Position numbers and translations under genes: made by a program
DNA from: Roseburia sp.
Lineage (GTDB): Bacteria > Bacillota > Clostridia > Lachnospirales > Lachnospiraceae
Assembly: GCA_023664725.1 (NCBI GenBank)
Contig: JAMPFA010000003.1
Span: forward strand, 1-64,000
Length of the DNA stretch: 64,000 nt
Direction of reading: 5' to 3'
The notes under the pieces: model-generated
What the model saw: the letters and a program-made list of their open reading frames with translations, nothing else
What the model was told of the DNA's origin: nothing
Database searches by the model: none
Shown here: one piece after another, positions 36,814 through 44,736 of the stretch
Position numbering within the stretch: the stretch's first letter is position 1
Layout: every line of letters begins with the position of its first letter

Positions 36814-36927
36814 GGGGGTTTGACCTTTTTTAAGAAAAATGATAAAATCTTTTGTATACAGAATACAGGGTCGTGAAAAAATTGAGAAGAGAATATTTTT
36901 TCTGCCCCGGGAAAAGGAAGAGCGGAC

Positions 36928-37803
36928 ATGGACAGTATGAAAGTGAAGGCTTTGGCAAAAATCAATCTGGGTTTGGACGTGCTTGGGAAGAGAGCGGACG
37001 GATACCATGAAATCCGCATGATCATGCAGACCATTCATCTGTATGACCAGCTTGAGATTACAAAGAGGGCGGATTCAAAAATTACAATGGAGACGAATCT
37101 GGATTTTTTGCCGGTAAATGAAAATAATCTTGTCTATAAGGCGGCAAAGTTGATGAAAGAGCAGTACGCTATTGAAGAGGGTGTCCATGTGGTGCTGAAA
37201 AAACACATTCCGGTGGCTGCGGGAATGGCGGGGGGAAGCACAGACGCAGCGGCTGTGATGTATGGAATGAATGAATTGTTTGGCATTCGGGTAAAAAGAC
37301 AGAAGCTTATGGAACTTGGGGTGAAGATCGGAGCGGATGTGCCCTATTGTCTGATGCGGGGCACGGCGCTGGCTGAGGGCATCGGAGAGAAGTTAAAGAG
37401 TCTGCCTCCAGTGCCAAAATGTCCAGTCCTCATTGCAAAGCCGGGAATCGGTATATCAACAAAGTTTGTCTATGAGAATTTAAAACTGGACGAGCACACC
37501 AGGCACCCGGATATAGATGCCCAGCTTCGGGCAATTTATGCAAAGGATCTTCACAGTTTGGCAGAACATATGGGGAATCTTCTGGAGACAGTGACCATAA
37601 GGGAATATCCGGTGATTGAGGAGATCAAGGAGCATATGAAAGCTCACGGGGCATTGAATGCCATGATGAGCGGCAGTGGTCCTACAGTGTTTGGCCTGTT
37701 TGGTGAGGAGGAGACGGCCAGAGAAGCATATGAGGCCATGCAAAGTTCTGGACTTGCCAAGCAGATGTTTCTCACCACAATTTATAATAACCGAAAACAG
37801 TAA
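36928..37803 (+). CDS. ispE: 4-diphosphocytidyl-2-C-methyl-D-erythritol kinase
   Basis: A 291-residue GHMP-family kinase. The N-terminus (KALAKINLGLDVLGKRADGYHE) and the ATP-binding motif PVAAGMAGGSTDAAAVM are diagnostic of IspE; MSGSGPTVFGLF is the C-terminal GHMP motif. It phosphorylates CDP-methylerythritol in the non-mevalonate isoprenoid pathway. A second ATG at 36937 is in frame and cannot be excluded as the start. The GntR regulator gene follows after 26 bases, an arrangement common in Clostridia. Confidence 0.95.
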   Translation: MDSMKVKALAKINLGLDVLGKRADGYHEIRMIMQTIHLYDQLEITKRADSKITMETNLDFLPVNENNLVYKAAKLMKEQYAIEEGVHVVLKKHIPVAAGMAGGSTDAAAVMYGMNELFGIRVKRQKLMELGVKIGADVPYCLMRGTALAEGIGEKLKSLPPVPKCPVLIAKPGIGISTKFVYENLKLDEHTRHPDIDAQLRAIYAKDLHSLAEHMGNLLETVTIREYPVIEEIKEHMKAHGALNAMMSGSGPTVFGLFGEEETAREAYEAMQSSGLAKQMFLTTIYNNRKQ

Positions 37804-37829
37804 CGTGTGCACTCTTACAGGAGGTTGGA

Positions 37830-38501
37830 ATGGGAGATTTAGAATTAAATGCAAATGCGTATCTGCCTTTGCGGGATGTGGTGTTCCACACCCTGCGGGA
37901 GGCAATTTTGAAGGGGGAGCTGAAACCGGGAGAGCGGCTGATGGAGTTGCAGCTTGCCTCCAAACTTGGAGTGAGCCGTACGCCCATCCGTGAGGCGATC
38001 CGCATGCTGCAGCAGGAGGGACTTGCGGTGACCATTCCAAGAAGGGGAGCAGAAGTCGCAAAAATGACGGAAAAGAATATGGAGGATGTGCTGCAGATCC
38101 GGGAGGCTTTGGAGATCTTAGCGGTGCAGCTTGCCTGTGAGAAAGTGACAGAGCAGCAGCTTATGCAGCTTCAGGAGTCTGTGGAAAATTTTGAGCGGGC
38201 GGTAAAAACCGGAGATTTAAAGCAGATTACCCAGACAGACATAGATTTTCATGATAAAATTTATGAGACGGCGGACAACCCAAAGCTTGTGAGTCTTTTA
38301 AATAATATACGGGAGCAGATTTACCGTTACAGGGTAGAATATTTAAAAGAGGAGGGGAATTATCCAAATCTTATCGAGGAGCACAGGAAGATTTTCGAAG
38401 GCCTTAAAAACCGGGATAAAAATTTTGTGACAGAGATGACAGAGAAACATTTGACCAACCAGGCAAATGCTGTGAAAGCCATTATCAGAGAACAGGAATA
38501 A
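37830..38501 (+). CDS. GntR-family transcriptional regulator (FadR/FCD subfamily)
   Basis: A 223-residue regulator behind AGGAGG. The N-terminal winged helix has the GntR signature (LREAILKGELKPGERLMEL, then KLGVSRTPIREAIRML). The C-terminal FCD domain keeps the metal/ligand residues of the family: DIDFHDKIYE, EHRKIFEG, and a final HLTNQANAV. The ligand is probably a small organic acid, but none can be named. The terminator downstream ends the ispE-gntR unit. Confidence 0.92.
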   Translation: MGDLELNANAYLPLRDVVFHTLREAILKGELKPGERLMELQLASKLGVSRTPIREAIRMLQQEGLAVTIPRRGAEVAKMTEKNMEDVLQIREALEILAVQLACEKVTEQQLMQLQESVENFERAVKTGDLKQITQTDIDFHDKIYETADNPKLVSLLNNIREQIYRYRVEYLKEEGNYPNLIEEHRKIFEGLKNRDKNFVTEMTEKHLTNQANAVKAIIREQE

Positions 38502-38527
38502 ATTTGGGAATTTGTCTTATACTAAGC

Positions 38528-38553
38528 AGGAGTAGAATATTCTACTCCTTTTT
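38528..38553 (+). terminator. intrinsic terminator, 22-base perfect palindrome
   Basis: AGGAGTAGAAT (38528-38538) is directly followed by its exact complement ATTCTACTCCT (38539-38549) and then a T run. In practice the loop would open by a few bases. It separates gntR from the germination genes. Confidence 0.85.
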
Positions 38554-38570
38554 CATTTGGAGGTAGCTGT

Positions 38571-40043
38571 ATGACGAAAAGCTTGGCAGAAAATAAAAAA
38601 GAACTGTTGTCTATCCTGGGGGATTCTGCGGATATTAAAAAGATTCCCATACAGATCGGAGTGGGCAGGGACATTGAGTGCTTTATCACCTATGTGGAGA
38701 TCACAGGGGGAAGCCTGATGTTCAGCAAGTCCGTGTTTGGCAGGCTGGTAAAGCAGTTAAATGAAATGTCAAAGAAAGAAGTGTATGAGAGCCTGGAAAA
38801 TAACGTTCTTGGCATTACGGACATCACCTATTTTGATACCATAGAGGACGCCCTGGGGGGCATGTTTGCCGGGGATGTGCTGATTTTGGTGGACGGATTT
38901 GAAAAGGCAATTAAAATTCCCGACAAGGGTTATCCGGGGATGGGGGTGCAGGAACCCCAGTCGGAAAAGGTGATCCGGGGTTCCAATGAAGGATTTGCGG
39001 ACTCCATTAAAATCAATACGGCACTTGTCCGCAAAAGGCTTAGAACGCCCAAACTGAAGGTCAGGGAAGTAAGGCTTGGAACCAGGAGCAATACAAATGT
39101 GGACATTATGTACATGGAAGATCTGGTGTATCCAAAACTCATCGGTGAGGTGGAGAAACGATTGAGCCGTTATGATATTGACGGCGTTATGGACAGCGGC
39201 ATTATCGAGCAGCTCTCCGAGGAAAAGTGGTATTCCCCCTTTCCACAGTTTCAGACGACCCAGAGACCGGACAGGGCGGCGATGGCGATTTTGGAAGGGC
39301 GCATTGTGGTGTTTTCCGACAATTCCCCGGTGGGACTGATCCTTCCCACGGATTACAACTCCTTTATCCAGACAAGCGATGACTATTACAATCGCTGGGA
39401 GATTGCCTCCTTTGGCAGGATACTCCGGTTTGTGGCGTCCTTTTTCGCATTGACTTTTCCGGGGCTTTATCTGGCAGTGACCAATTTCCACACCCAGATA
39501 CTGCCTACGCCTCTGCTTTTATCTTTTGCCGCTGCCAGACAGGGGGTGCCCTTTCCCGCAGTGGTGGAGGTGCTTTTAATGGAAATTGCCTTTGAGCTTT
39601 TGCGGGAGGCGGGGGTGCGGCTTCCGGGAGCTATGGGAAATACTATTGGTATCGTAGGAGGGCTTATTATCGGACAGGCTGCGGTGGAGGCAAATATCGT
39701 AAGTCCTATTGTGGTGATCGTGGTGGCGTTTACGGCGTTGTGTTCCTTTGCCATACCAAACGAGGAATTTGCCGCTGCATTTCGGATTTTAAAATTTGGG
39801 TTTATCTTTCTCTGTTCCTGGCTGGGATTCTATGGATTTCTGTTTGGGCTGCTTTTGGTGTTGATCCATTTGTCCCATCTGAAAAGCTTTGGCATTCCAT
39901 ATCTTATGCCTTTCGTGGGAGCAGATCTGACGGGATATGAGGACCAGAGGGATTTTGTCATCAGACAGCCCTTATTTAAGCTTACCAGGCGGCCAATCTA
40001 TGCCAGAAGAAATCAGAGAGTTCGTTTGAAAAGGAAGGATTGA
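38571..40043 (+). CDS. spore germination protein, GerA-type A subunit
   Basis: A 490-residue protein with the GerAA/GerKA layout: a soluble N-terminal domain (about residues 1-270) with RSNTNVDIMYMEDL and PFPQFQTTQRPDRAAMAIL, followed by about five membrane segments and a short basic tail. FPAVVEVLLMEIAFELLREA and GNTIGIVGGLIIGQAAV are typical of the family. It forms the A subunit of a nutrient receptor in the spore inner membrane. TTGGAGG precedes the ATG. The next gene begins one base after its stop. Confidence 0.93.
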   Translation: MTKSLAENKKELLSILGDSADIKKIPIQIGVGRDIECFITYVEITGGSLMFSKSVFGRLVKQLNEMSKKEVYESLENNVLGITDITYFDTIEDALGGMFAGDVLILVDGFEKAIKIPDKGYPGMGVQEPQSEKVIRGSNEGFADSIKINTALVRKRLRTPKLKVREVRLGTRSNTNVDIMYMEDLVYPKLIGEVEKRLSRYDIDGVMDSGIIEQLSEEKWYSPFPQFQTTQRPDRAAMAILEGRIVVFSDNSPVGLILPTDYNSFIQTSDDYYNRWEIASFGRILRFVASFFALTFPGLYLAVTNFHTQILPTPLLLSFAAARQGVPFPAVVEVLLMEIAFELLREAGVRLPGAMGNTIGIVGGLIIGQAAVEANIVSPIVVIVVAFTALCSFAIPNEEFAAAFRILKFGFIFLCSWLGFYGFLFGLLLVLIHLSHLKSFGIPYLMPFVGADLTGYEDQRDFVIRQPLFKLTRRPIYARRNQRVRLKRKD

Positions 40044-40044
40044 G

Positions 40045-42192
40045 ATGTTTTCAAAAAATAATAAAATTTCTAAGAGACAGGTGTTTCGGCTTTTATCATA
40101 CGATTTGCTGGGGGTGGGCACACTGCTTTTGCCCTCCGCCCTGGCGGAAGTTTCAGGAAGAAACGGCATGGCGGCAATGCTTGTGGGGCTTTTGGCAGGG
40201 CTTGTGTTTGTGGTGCTTTTGGGGGGAGTGATAGAATCCATGAAAGAGGGGGAAACTTACCCCGGATATTTAAAAAGATGTTTCGGTTCATTTTTTGGGA
40301 TGGTGTCTGTGGCATTTTACATCCTGTATTATCTGGTGATTGGCGGGGTGAGCACCTATGTCTTTGGACATCTCATTGTAAGTGAACTTTTAAAGGAACA
40401 GTCTTTCTACTGGATTTGTGTGGGAGTTTTATTTTTGGCCTGTTACGGGATTTCCCAGGGGATAGAAGGGCGGGCCAGGGTCTATGAGATTTTGTTCTGG
40501 TTTCTCATGGTTCCTCTCTTTCTCATGCTGTTTCTGGCGGCAAGGGATGTCCAGGTGGAGCGGCTCTTTCCGCTGTTTAGCGGAGGGGAGGGAAATTTTT
40601 ACACCGGATGTCTTTACAGTTTTGCAATTTTTTCCCTCTGCGGATTTATACTTTTTCTCACACCATTTGCAAAAGAGAAAGAGAAGGTTGCGTCGGCGTC
40701 CCTTCTGGCCCTTCTCTTTTGCGGGGGAGTGCTCTTTGTCCTCTATGCTATACTCCAGGGAATTTTCGGCATCGGTTCCATGGCAGGGCAGGAGTATCCG
40801 GCGGTGACTCTGATGAGCATGGTGCAGATTCCCGGGGGATTTTTGGAGCGCCAGGATGCCATTATGGTGGGAATCTGGTTTTTTACTGTGTTTGCCCTGG
40901 TGAGCAGCAGCATGTTTTACGTGTCAGAAAATATTGCAAGTCTCTATGGGGGAAAAAAGAGGGGACTAAGCATCTTTCTGGCGGCGGTTCTGTTTTTTGG
41001 TATTGCCGTGGGCTGCTACCGCTCAGAGGAATTTATGAAAAAACTGATCTGGATGTTTCTGTATTACGGAACCCCGGTGATTGTGGCGATTCCCCTTTTA
41101 ACCTGTTTTTCGGCCAGTGCCTTAAAGCAGAAAAAGAGGGTTGTTTCCACCTTTGTAGTAATCTTGTGCTGTGTGTGTTTGGGAGGATGCAGTACCACAG
41201 AGCTTGAAAATCGGAAATTCCCCCTTGCCATGGGGGTGGATTTGGAGGAGGAGAGCTGCAGGGTCAGCTACAAATTCCAGGATCTGTCTGCGGTGGCAGA
41301 CGAGAATGCCAATGCGGAAAGCAGCACGGATTTTTATATTAAAGACAAGGATTTTTACACTGCCATCTCCCAGTACGCCAACGACAGCAACAAGGAGATG
41401 GATTACAACCATATGAAAGTGCTGGTTTTGTCAAAAGATTTTATCGAGGACGAGGAGTCCATGGATGTGTTTTTACAGATCTGTGAGAAGAGAGCTCTGA
41501 TTGCCAGGAATACGCTGCTGTTTGCGGCGGAGGATGCGGGGAAGATCTTAAGCCTTGACAAAAACCTGGACGCCCCCATTGGCACTTATCTGGAGGAGAT
41601 GATCGAGAGCCGGGAGGATTACAGATTAAAAGATACGGTGACAATGGGAGATCTGCTTAACGACAGGGAAAATGAGGAACAGCTTTTGTTTATCCCGGTT
41701 TTGGAGGAGAAGGGCGGACTGCCTGTAATCCGGGGTTACTACGCCATGACAGGAGGGATTCCCAAGGGGGAGATCGGTCTGAATGAGACCATGCTCTCCT
41801 ATCTGACCCAGGGAAAAATCCAAAAGCTGTACTTTAGCATGGAGGACAAAACTCCGGTGAATGTAAAGAGGATTTCGGCGAAGAGAACCTACGAGGGGGA
41901 GAGCCATACCTGCCTGGTGAAGATTGGGTTGGAAGCTTCTGTGGACAAGGAGTTTTGGCAGACGGGGGAGAAGGATGAAGTATTGGAAAACCGGATAGGG
42001 CAGGAGTTTTATCTTCAGCTGAAGGAGACGGGGGAGAAATTAAAGGATGCGCCGGGGCTTGATTTTACCAACAGTTTTTACTGTCTTGGCCTGTGGGATA
42101 AGGCGGCATATCAGAAATATAAGGGGGATATGGAGGGATTTTTGAGAAATTTGGAATACGGGTATGAGGTAAAGGTGAATTTGGTGCAGTAA
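40045..42192 (+). CDS. fused spore germination protein: GerB-type permease plus GerC-type lipoprotein
   Basis: A 715-residue protein combining two subunits normally encoded separately. Residues 1-365 are a ten-helix GerAB/GerKB permease (start KISKRQVFRLLSYDLLGVGT, APC-type fold). After the last helix comes a second signal-like hydrophobic stretch, STFVVILCCVCLGGC, with a lipobox ending at Cys382. The rest (STTELENRKFPLAMGVDLEE onward) is a GerAC/Ger(x)C domain. No stop or start separates them. With the A subunit gene this gives a full receptor from two genes. Signal peptidase II might still cut at Cys382 and release the C subunit. Confidence 0.9.
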   Translation: MFSKNNKISKRQVFRLLSYDLLGVGTLLLPSALAEVSGRNGMAAMLVGLLAGLVFVVLLGGVIESMKEGETYPGYLKRCFGSFFGMVSVAFYILYYLVIGGVSTYVFGHLIVSELLKEQSFYWICVGVLFLACYGISQGIEGRARVYEILFWFLMVPLFLMLFLAARDVQVERLFPLFSGGEGNFYTGCLYSFAIFSLCGFILFLTPFAKEKEKVASASLLALLFCGGVLFVLYAILQGIFGIGSMAGQEYPAVTLMSMVQIPGGFLERQDAIMVGIWFFTVFALVSSSMFYVSENIASLYGGKKRGLSIFLAAVLFFGIAVGCYRSEEFMKKLIWMFLYYGTPVIVAIPLLTCFSASALKQKKRVVSTFVVILCCVCLGGCSTTELENRKFPLAMGVDLEEESCRVSYKFQDLSAVADENANAESSTDFYIKDKDFYTAISQYANDSNKEMDYNHMKVLVLSKDFIEDEESMDVFLQICEKRALIARNTLLFAAEDAGKILSLDKNLDAPIGTYLEEMIESREDYRLKDTVTMGDLLNDRENEEQLLFIPVLEEKGGLPVIRGYYAMTGGIPKGEIGLNETMLSYLTQGKIQKLYFSMEDKTPVNVKRISAKRTYEGESHTCLVKIGLEASVDKEFWQTGEKDEVLENRIGQEFYLQLKETGEKLKDAPGLDFTNSFYCLGLWDKAAYQKYKGDMEGFLRNLEYGYEVKVNLVQ

Positions 42193-42426
42193 ATAGGAAA
42201 ATCAGTTGCAATATTTTCCCAAGATGGCAGGATTATTCCCAGCAGCAGGCAGAATATTGGAGAAATCCTCCGTGTAAATGGCATGGATTCTTATGATGAA
42301 CATAAAGTGGGAGTGGATCTGGGACAGTATTACGGGTGGCGCTATTCTCTGGTGGAAGTTCTGGACAAGATACAGGAGAATGGGGCAGAGTATACTGTTT
42401 TGCTGAAAGTTTCATTCTATTCATAA
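42193..42426 (+). pseudogene. open coding-like remnant directly after the GerB-GerC stop
   Basis: In the same frame as the GerB-GerC gene, the 77 codons after its stop are open (SVAIFSQDGRIIPSS, then DLGQYYGWRYSLVEVLDKI) up to the TAA at 42424. It has no good start codon or ribosome site; the first ATG is near 42282. It reads like the C-terminal end of another protein whose 5' part is gone. I do not recognise it. Alternatively it is a former C-terminal extension, but GerC domains end where the stop now is. Confidence 0.45.
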
Positions 42427-43046
42427 ATCCATCTGATCTGATACTCCGCACCAAAGATTTCATCCAGTTGGTTAATATAATTTTCAATCAGATTTTTTGC
42501 CCGCTCCTGTGCCTGCATCAGCATAGATTCGTCATTTGCAAATTTTTGTCTGATGTCTCCCTGGGCTTTCTGTACTGCCTGGGTCTGGTTTTCCGGCGTG
42601 ATGGGATTCTTGTTGATCCCGTCATCCTCCGAAATATAGCTGTCCTCCGAAAAGGAGTAGTCGGACAGACCGAGGAGTTCCGCCTTTGGGATGGTGATCA
42701 CGATCTCTTTTCCATTTACTTCCATATCGACTTTTGACATGTTGACGCCAAGCTTTGCCACACCGCTGTACTCGATCCAAAATTCCCTGTCCTTTTCTCC
42801 TATGTGGGATAAGCCCTTTCCCTTTTCCTTTGTGGAGATCGCCACATTGTGGTAGTAACATTCCAGGGTGGCAAGCTCACAGATGGAGCGGATCTGGGAA
42901 ATGTCCGGGGAAGGCGCCGCAGATTCCTCTGTGTTTTTTTCTGTATTTTCTGCTGCATCGTTTTTCCCACTGTCCTTTCCACAGCCTGCACACAAAAATG
43001 TAAAAAGCCCGCAGATCATAATGGTGATCAATATATTTTTCTTCAT
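42417..43046 (-). CDS. DUF4230 lipoprotein
   Basis: A 209-residue lipoprotein: signal MKKNILITIMICGLFTF, lipobox LCAGC, then an acidic Asn/Glu-rich linker. The DUF4230 domain spans about residues 50-205 (LATLECYYHNVAISTKE, WIEYSGVAKLGVNMSKVDM, ITIPKAELLG). The family has no known function; members are often membrane-anchored and form tandem pairs. The gene is 12 bases downstream of a second DUF4230 gene. The strand is opposite to both flanking gene groups. Confidence 0.88.
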   Translation of the reverse strand: MKKNILITIMICGLFTFLCAGCGKDSGKNDAAENTEKNTEESAAPSPDISQIRSICELATLECYYHNVAISTKEKGKGLSHIGEKDREFWIEYSGVAKLGVNMSKVDMEVNGKEIVITIPKAELLGLSDYSFSEDSYISEDDGINKNPITPENQTQAVQKAQGDIRQKFANDESMLMQAQERAKNLIENYINQLDEIFGAEYQIRWIYE

Positions 43047-43058
43047 ATGTACCTCCCG

Positions 43059-43721
43059 TTACTGAACGATTATACTGTATTCATTGTCTATCTGTGCTAC
43101 CCAGGGTTCTACCAAGCCTTTTACAACAGTGACAGCATTTTTCTCTGCCAGTTTTGCAAGGTCTTCTTCTTTGCCGATTCTTTCCTTCAAATCTTTTTCG
43201 CACAATTCAAAAGCTTCCTGGTGTATGTTTTCTCGTTCGCTTTTTTTATCTTTAAATATATATTTCAGTGTGCCGGGATCAACGGTCTGTTCCTGAAATT
43301 CAATGGCAGGAATGATGATACGGATGGTTTTTGTCTCCTCATCAATGTCAAAGGTTATTTTGCTAAAATCGATTCCGGCTTTTACTTTTCCTTCGTATGC
43401 CACATAGTATTTTACGGTGGTTTTGTCCTCGCCGTAAGCTCTTGCAACGGCATTGTACACATAGTCTGCGGTGGATAATTCACTGATCTCAAAAATTTTA
43501 TCCAGAGAGGCTTTGCTTATGGTGGTTAATTTGCCTTCCTCTCCTGTAATCATTTGGCCGATGTTGTCCTTAAGGGAAACTGTCCCTTTCTGGAAAAAGT
43601 TATTTTTTATGTACAGTATGCAAAAAATAAGTAAGACAGCGAATAATGTAAAGGGGATGACACGCCAGAGGCTTCGTTTTTCTGTCTTTTTAACATCATT
43701 TTTGTTATTGTGAAATATCAT
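43059..43721 (-). CDS. DUF4230 membrane-anchored protein
   Basis: A 220-residue protein starting at ATG 43721, placed eight bases after GGGAGG. One transmembrane anchor lies at about residues 22-40 (IPFTLFAVLLIFCILYI). The DUF4230 domain follows (LSTADYVYNAVARAYGE, YYVAYEGKVKAGIDFSKITF, IRIIIPAIEF). It is a divergent paralogue of the next gene, anchored by a helix instead of a lipid. Both domains should face outside. A clear promoter lies upstream. Confidence 0.88.
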   Translation of the reverse strand: MIFHNNKNDVKKTEKRSLWRVIPFTLFAVLLIFCILYIKNNFFQKGTVSLKDNIGQMITGEEGKLTTISKASLDKIFEISELSTADYVYNAVARAYGEDKTTVKYYVAYEGKVKAGIDFSKITFDIDEETKTIRIIIPAIEFQEQTVDPGTLKYIFKDKKSERENIHQEAFELCEKDLKERIGKEEDLAKLAEKNAVTVVKGLVEPWVAQIDNEYSIIVQ

Positions 43722-43765
43722 GGGAACCTCCCGTAACACGTTTTGGATTTTAACCTATTGCTATT

Positions 43766-43794
43766 ATTATATCTGTGAATATTCTTTTGCGCAA
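43766..43794 (-). promoter_or_regulatory. promoter of the DUF4230 pair
   Basis: On the minus strand, TTGCGC (43789-43794) and a consensus TATAAT (43766-43771) are exactly 17 bases apart, 45 bases from the start at 43721. Confidence 0.7.
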
Positions 43795-44031
43795 TTAGAA
43801 ATTTCACAGTGGGTTCTTCATTTAATGGAGGATCATCTCATCTACCAGTAAATTTCTTCAAGAACTCCATTATTCATGCCCAGCTGAAAAGAGAAAGTTG
43901 TTTTGGAATCTCTTAATCCTTTTTTGGTTATTTGAAAAAATTTAACATCACATCTTCATTCCAAATTCATACCCCTATGCTATACTGGACAAAATGAAAT
44001 ACAATTCAAAGATTCAGGAAAGGAAAGCAAT
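43795..44031. other. intergenic region without a gene
   Basis: Divergent spacer between the DUF4230 pair and the two-component/ABC cassette. A TATACT box at 43981-43986 may belong to the downstream promoter, but I find no good -35 box for it. AGGAAAGGA precedes the ATG at 44032. Confidence 0.45.
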
Positions 44032-44732
44032 ATGGACACAACAAAATATAAAGTCCTGTTTTTAGAGGACGAACCCACCATCCGGGAAGTGCTGACAGAG
44101 TACATGCTGATATCAGGATACGAAGTGACGGAGGTAGACCGGGGGGATGAAGCCATAGAGCTTTTAAAAAAAGATACCTATCACATTGCGGTGCTTGACA
44201 TTATGGTGCCGGGGGTGGACGGGTTTGAAGTGTTAAAATTTATCCAGGAGAACAATGTAACCACGGCAGTAATAATGCTGACGGCGTTGGAGGATGAAAA
44301 GACCCAGGTGAAGGCCTTTAATCTCTACGCAGACGACTATGTGATAAAGCCGGTATCCCCCATTATATTATTAAAGCGCATGGAGACTATTTTGCGGCGC
44401 ATCTGTGGAAGGCTGGAGGAAAACAGGGAGGAGAAAAAGGCCTCTTTTTGCAGGAGGAGGCGTACTGTGCCTATTACCAGGGACAAAAACTTCCCCTTAC
44501 ATTAAGCGAATATCTGTTGTTGCAGACACTTTTTAAAGCACCGAACCGGGTGTTTACCAGGGAGCAGTTGATCCTTAGTATTTTCAATGAGGACTATATC
44601 GGAAACGACAGGATAATTGATGCCCATGTAAAAAATCTGCGGAAGAAGCTGCCCATACCCTGTATCAAAACAGTGATCGGTGTGGGATACCAGTTTGACA
44701 GGGAAGCGGGTAACAGAGAGGAAATGAGGTGA
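44032..44732 (+). pseudogene. response regulator, OmpR family, interrupted by a one-base frameshift
   Basis: The receiver domain is intact (LFLEDEP, AVLDIMVPGVDG with the acceptor Asp, ADDYVIKPVSP). After about residue 133 the frame runs into Arg-rich nonsense and a stop at 44503-44505. A second frame supplies the missing linker (LFLQEEAYCAYYQGQKLPLT) and a complete winged helix (LSEYLLLQTLF, AHVKNLRKKL, VIGVGYQFD) ending at 44732. The shift lies within 44433-44449, an A5 run followed by GGCC and T5; adding one base restores a regulator of about 233 residues. It may be a sequencing error. The kinase and ABC genes downstream are intact. Confidence 0.85.
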
Positions 44733-44736
44733 GAAC

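Noticed and set aside
36727..37038. N-terminal extension of the alanine-rich minus-strand protein
   Set aside because: The extension overlaps the start of ispE, lacks a ribosome site and is rich in Phe/Leu/Ser nonsense; the ATG at 36726 has a clear AAGGAGG.
40608..41207. 199-codon open frame within the GerB-GerC gene
   Set aside because: It lies in another frame over the well-supported permease region, has Cys/Arg/Gly-rich nonsense composition and no ribosome site.
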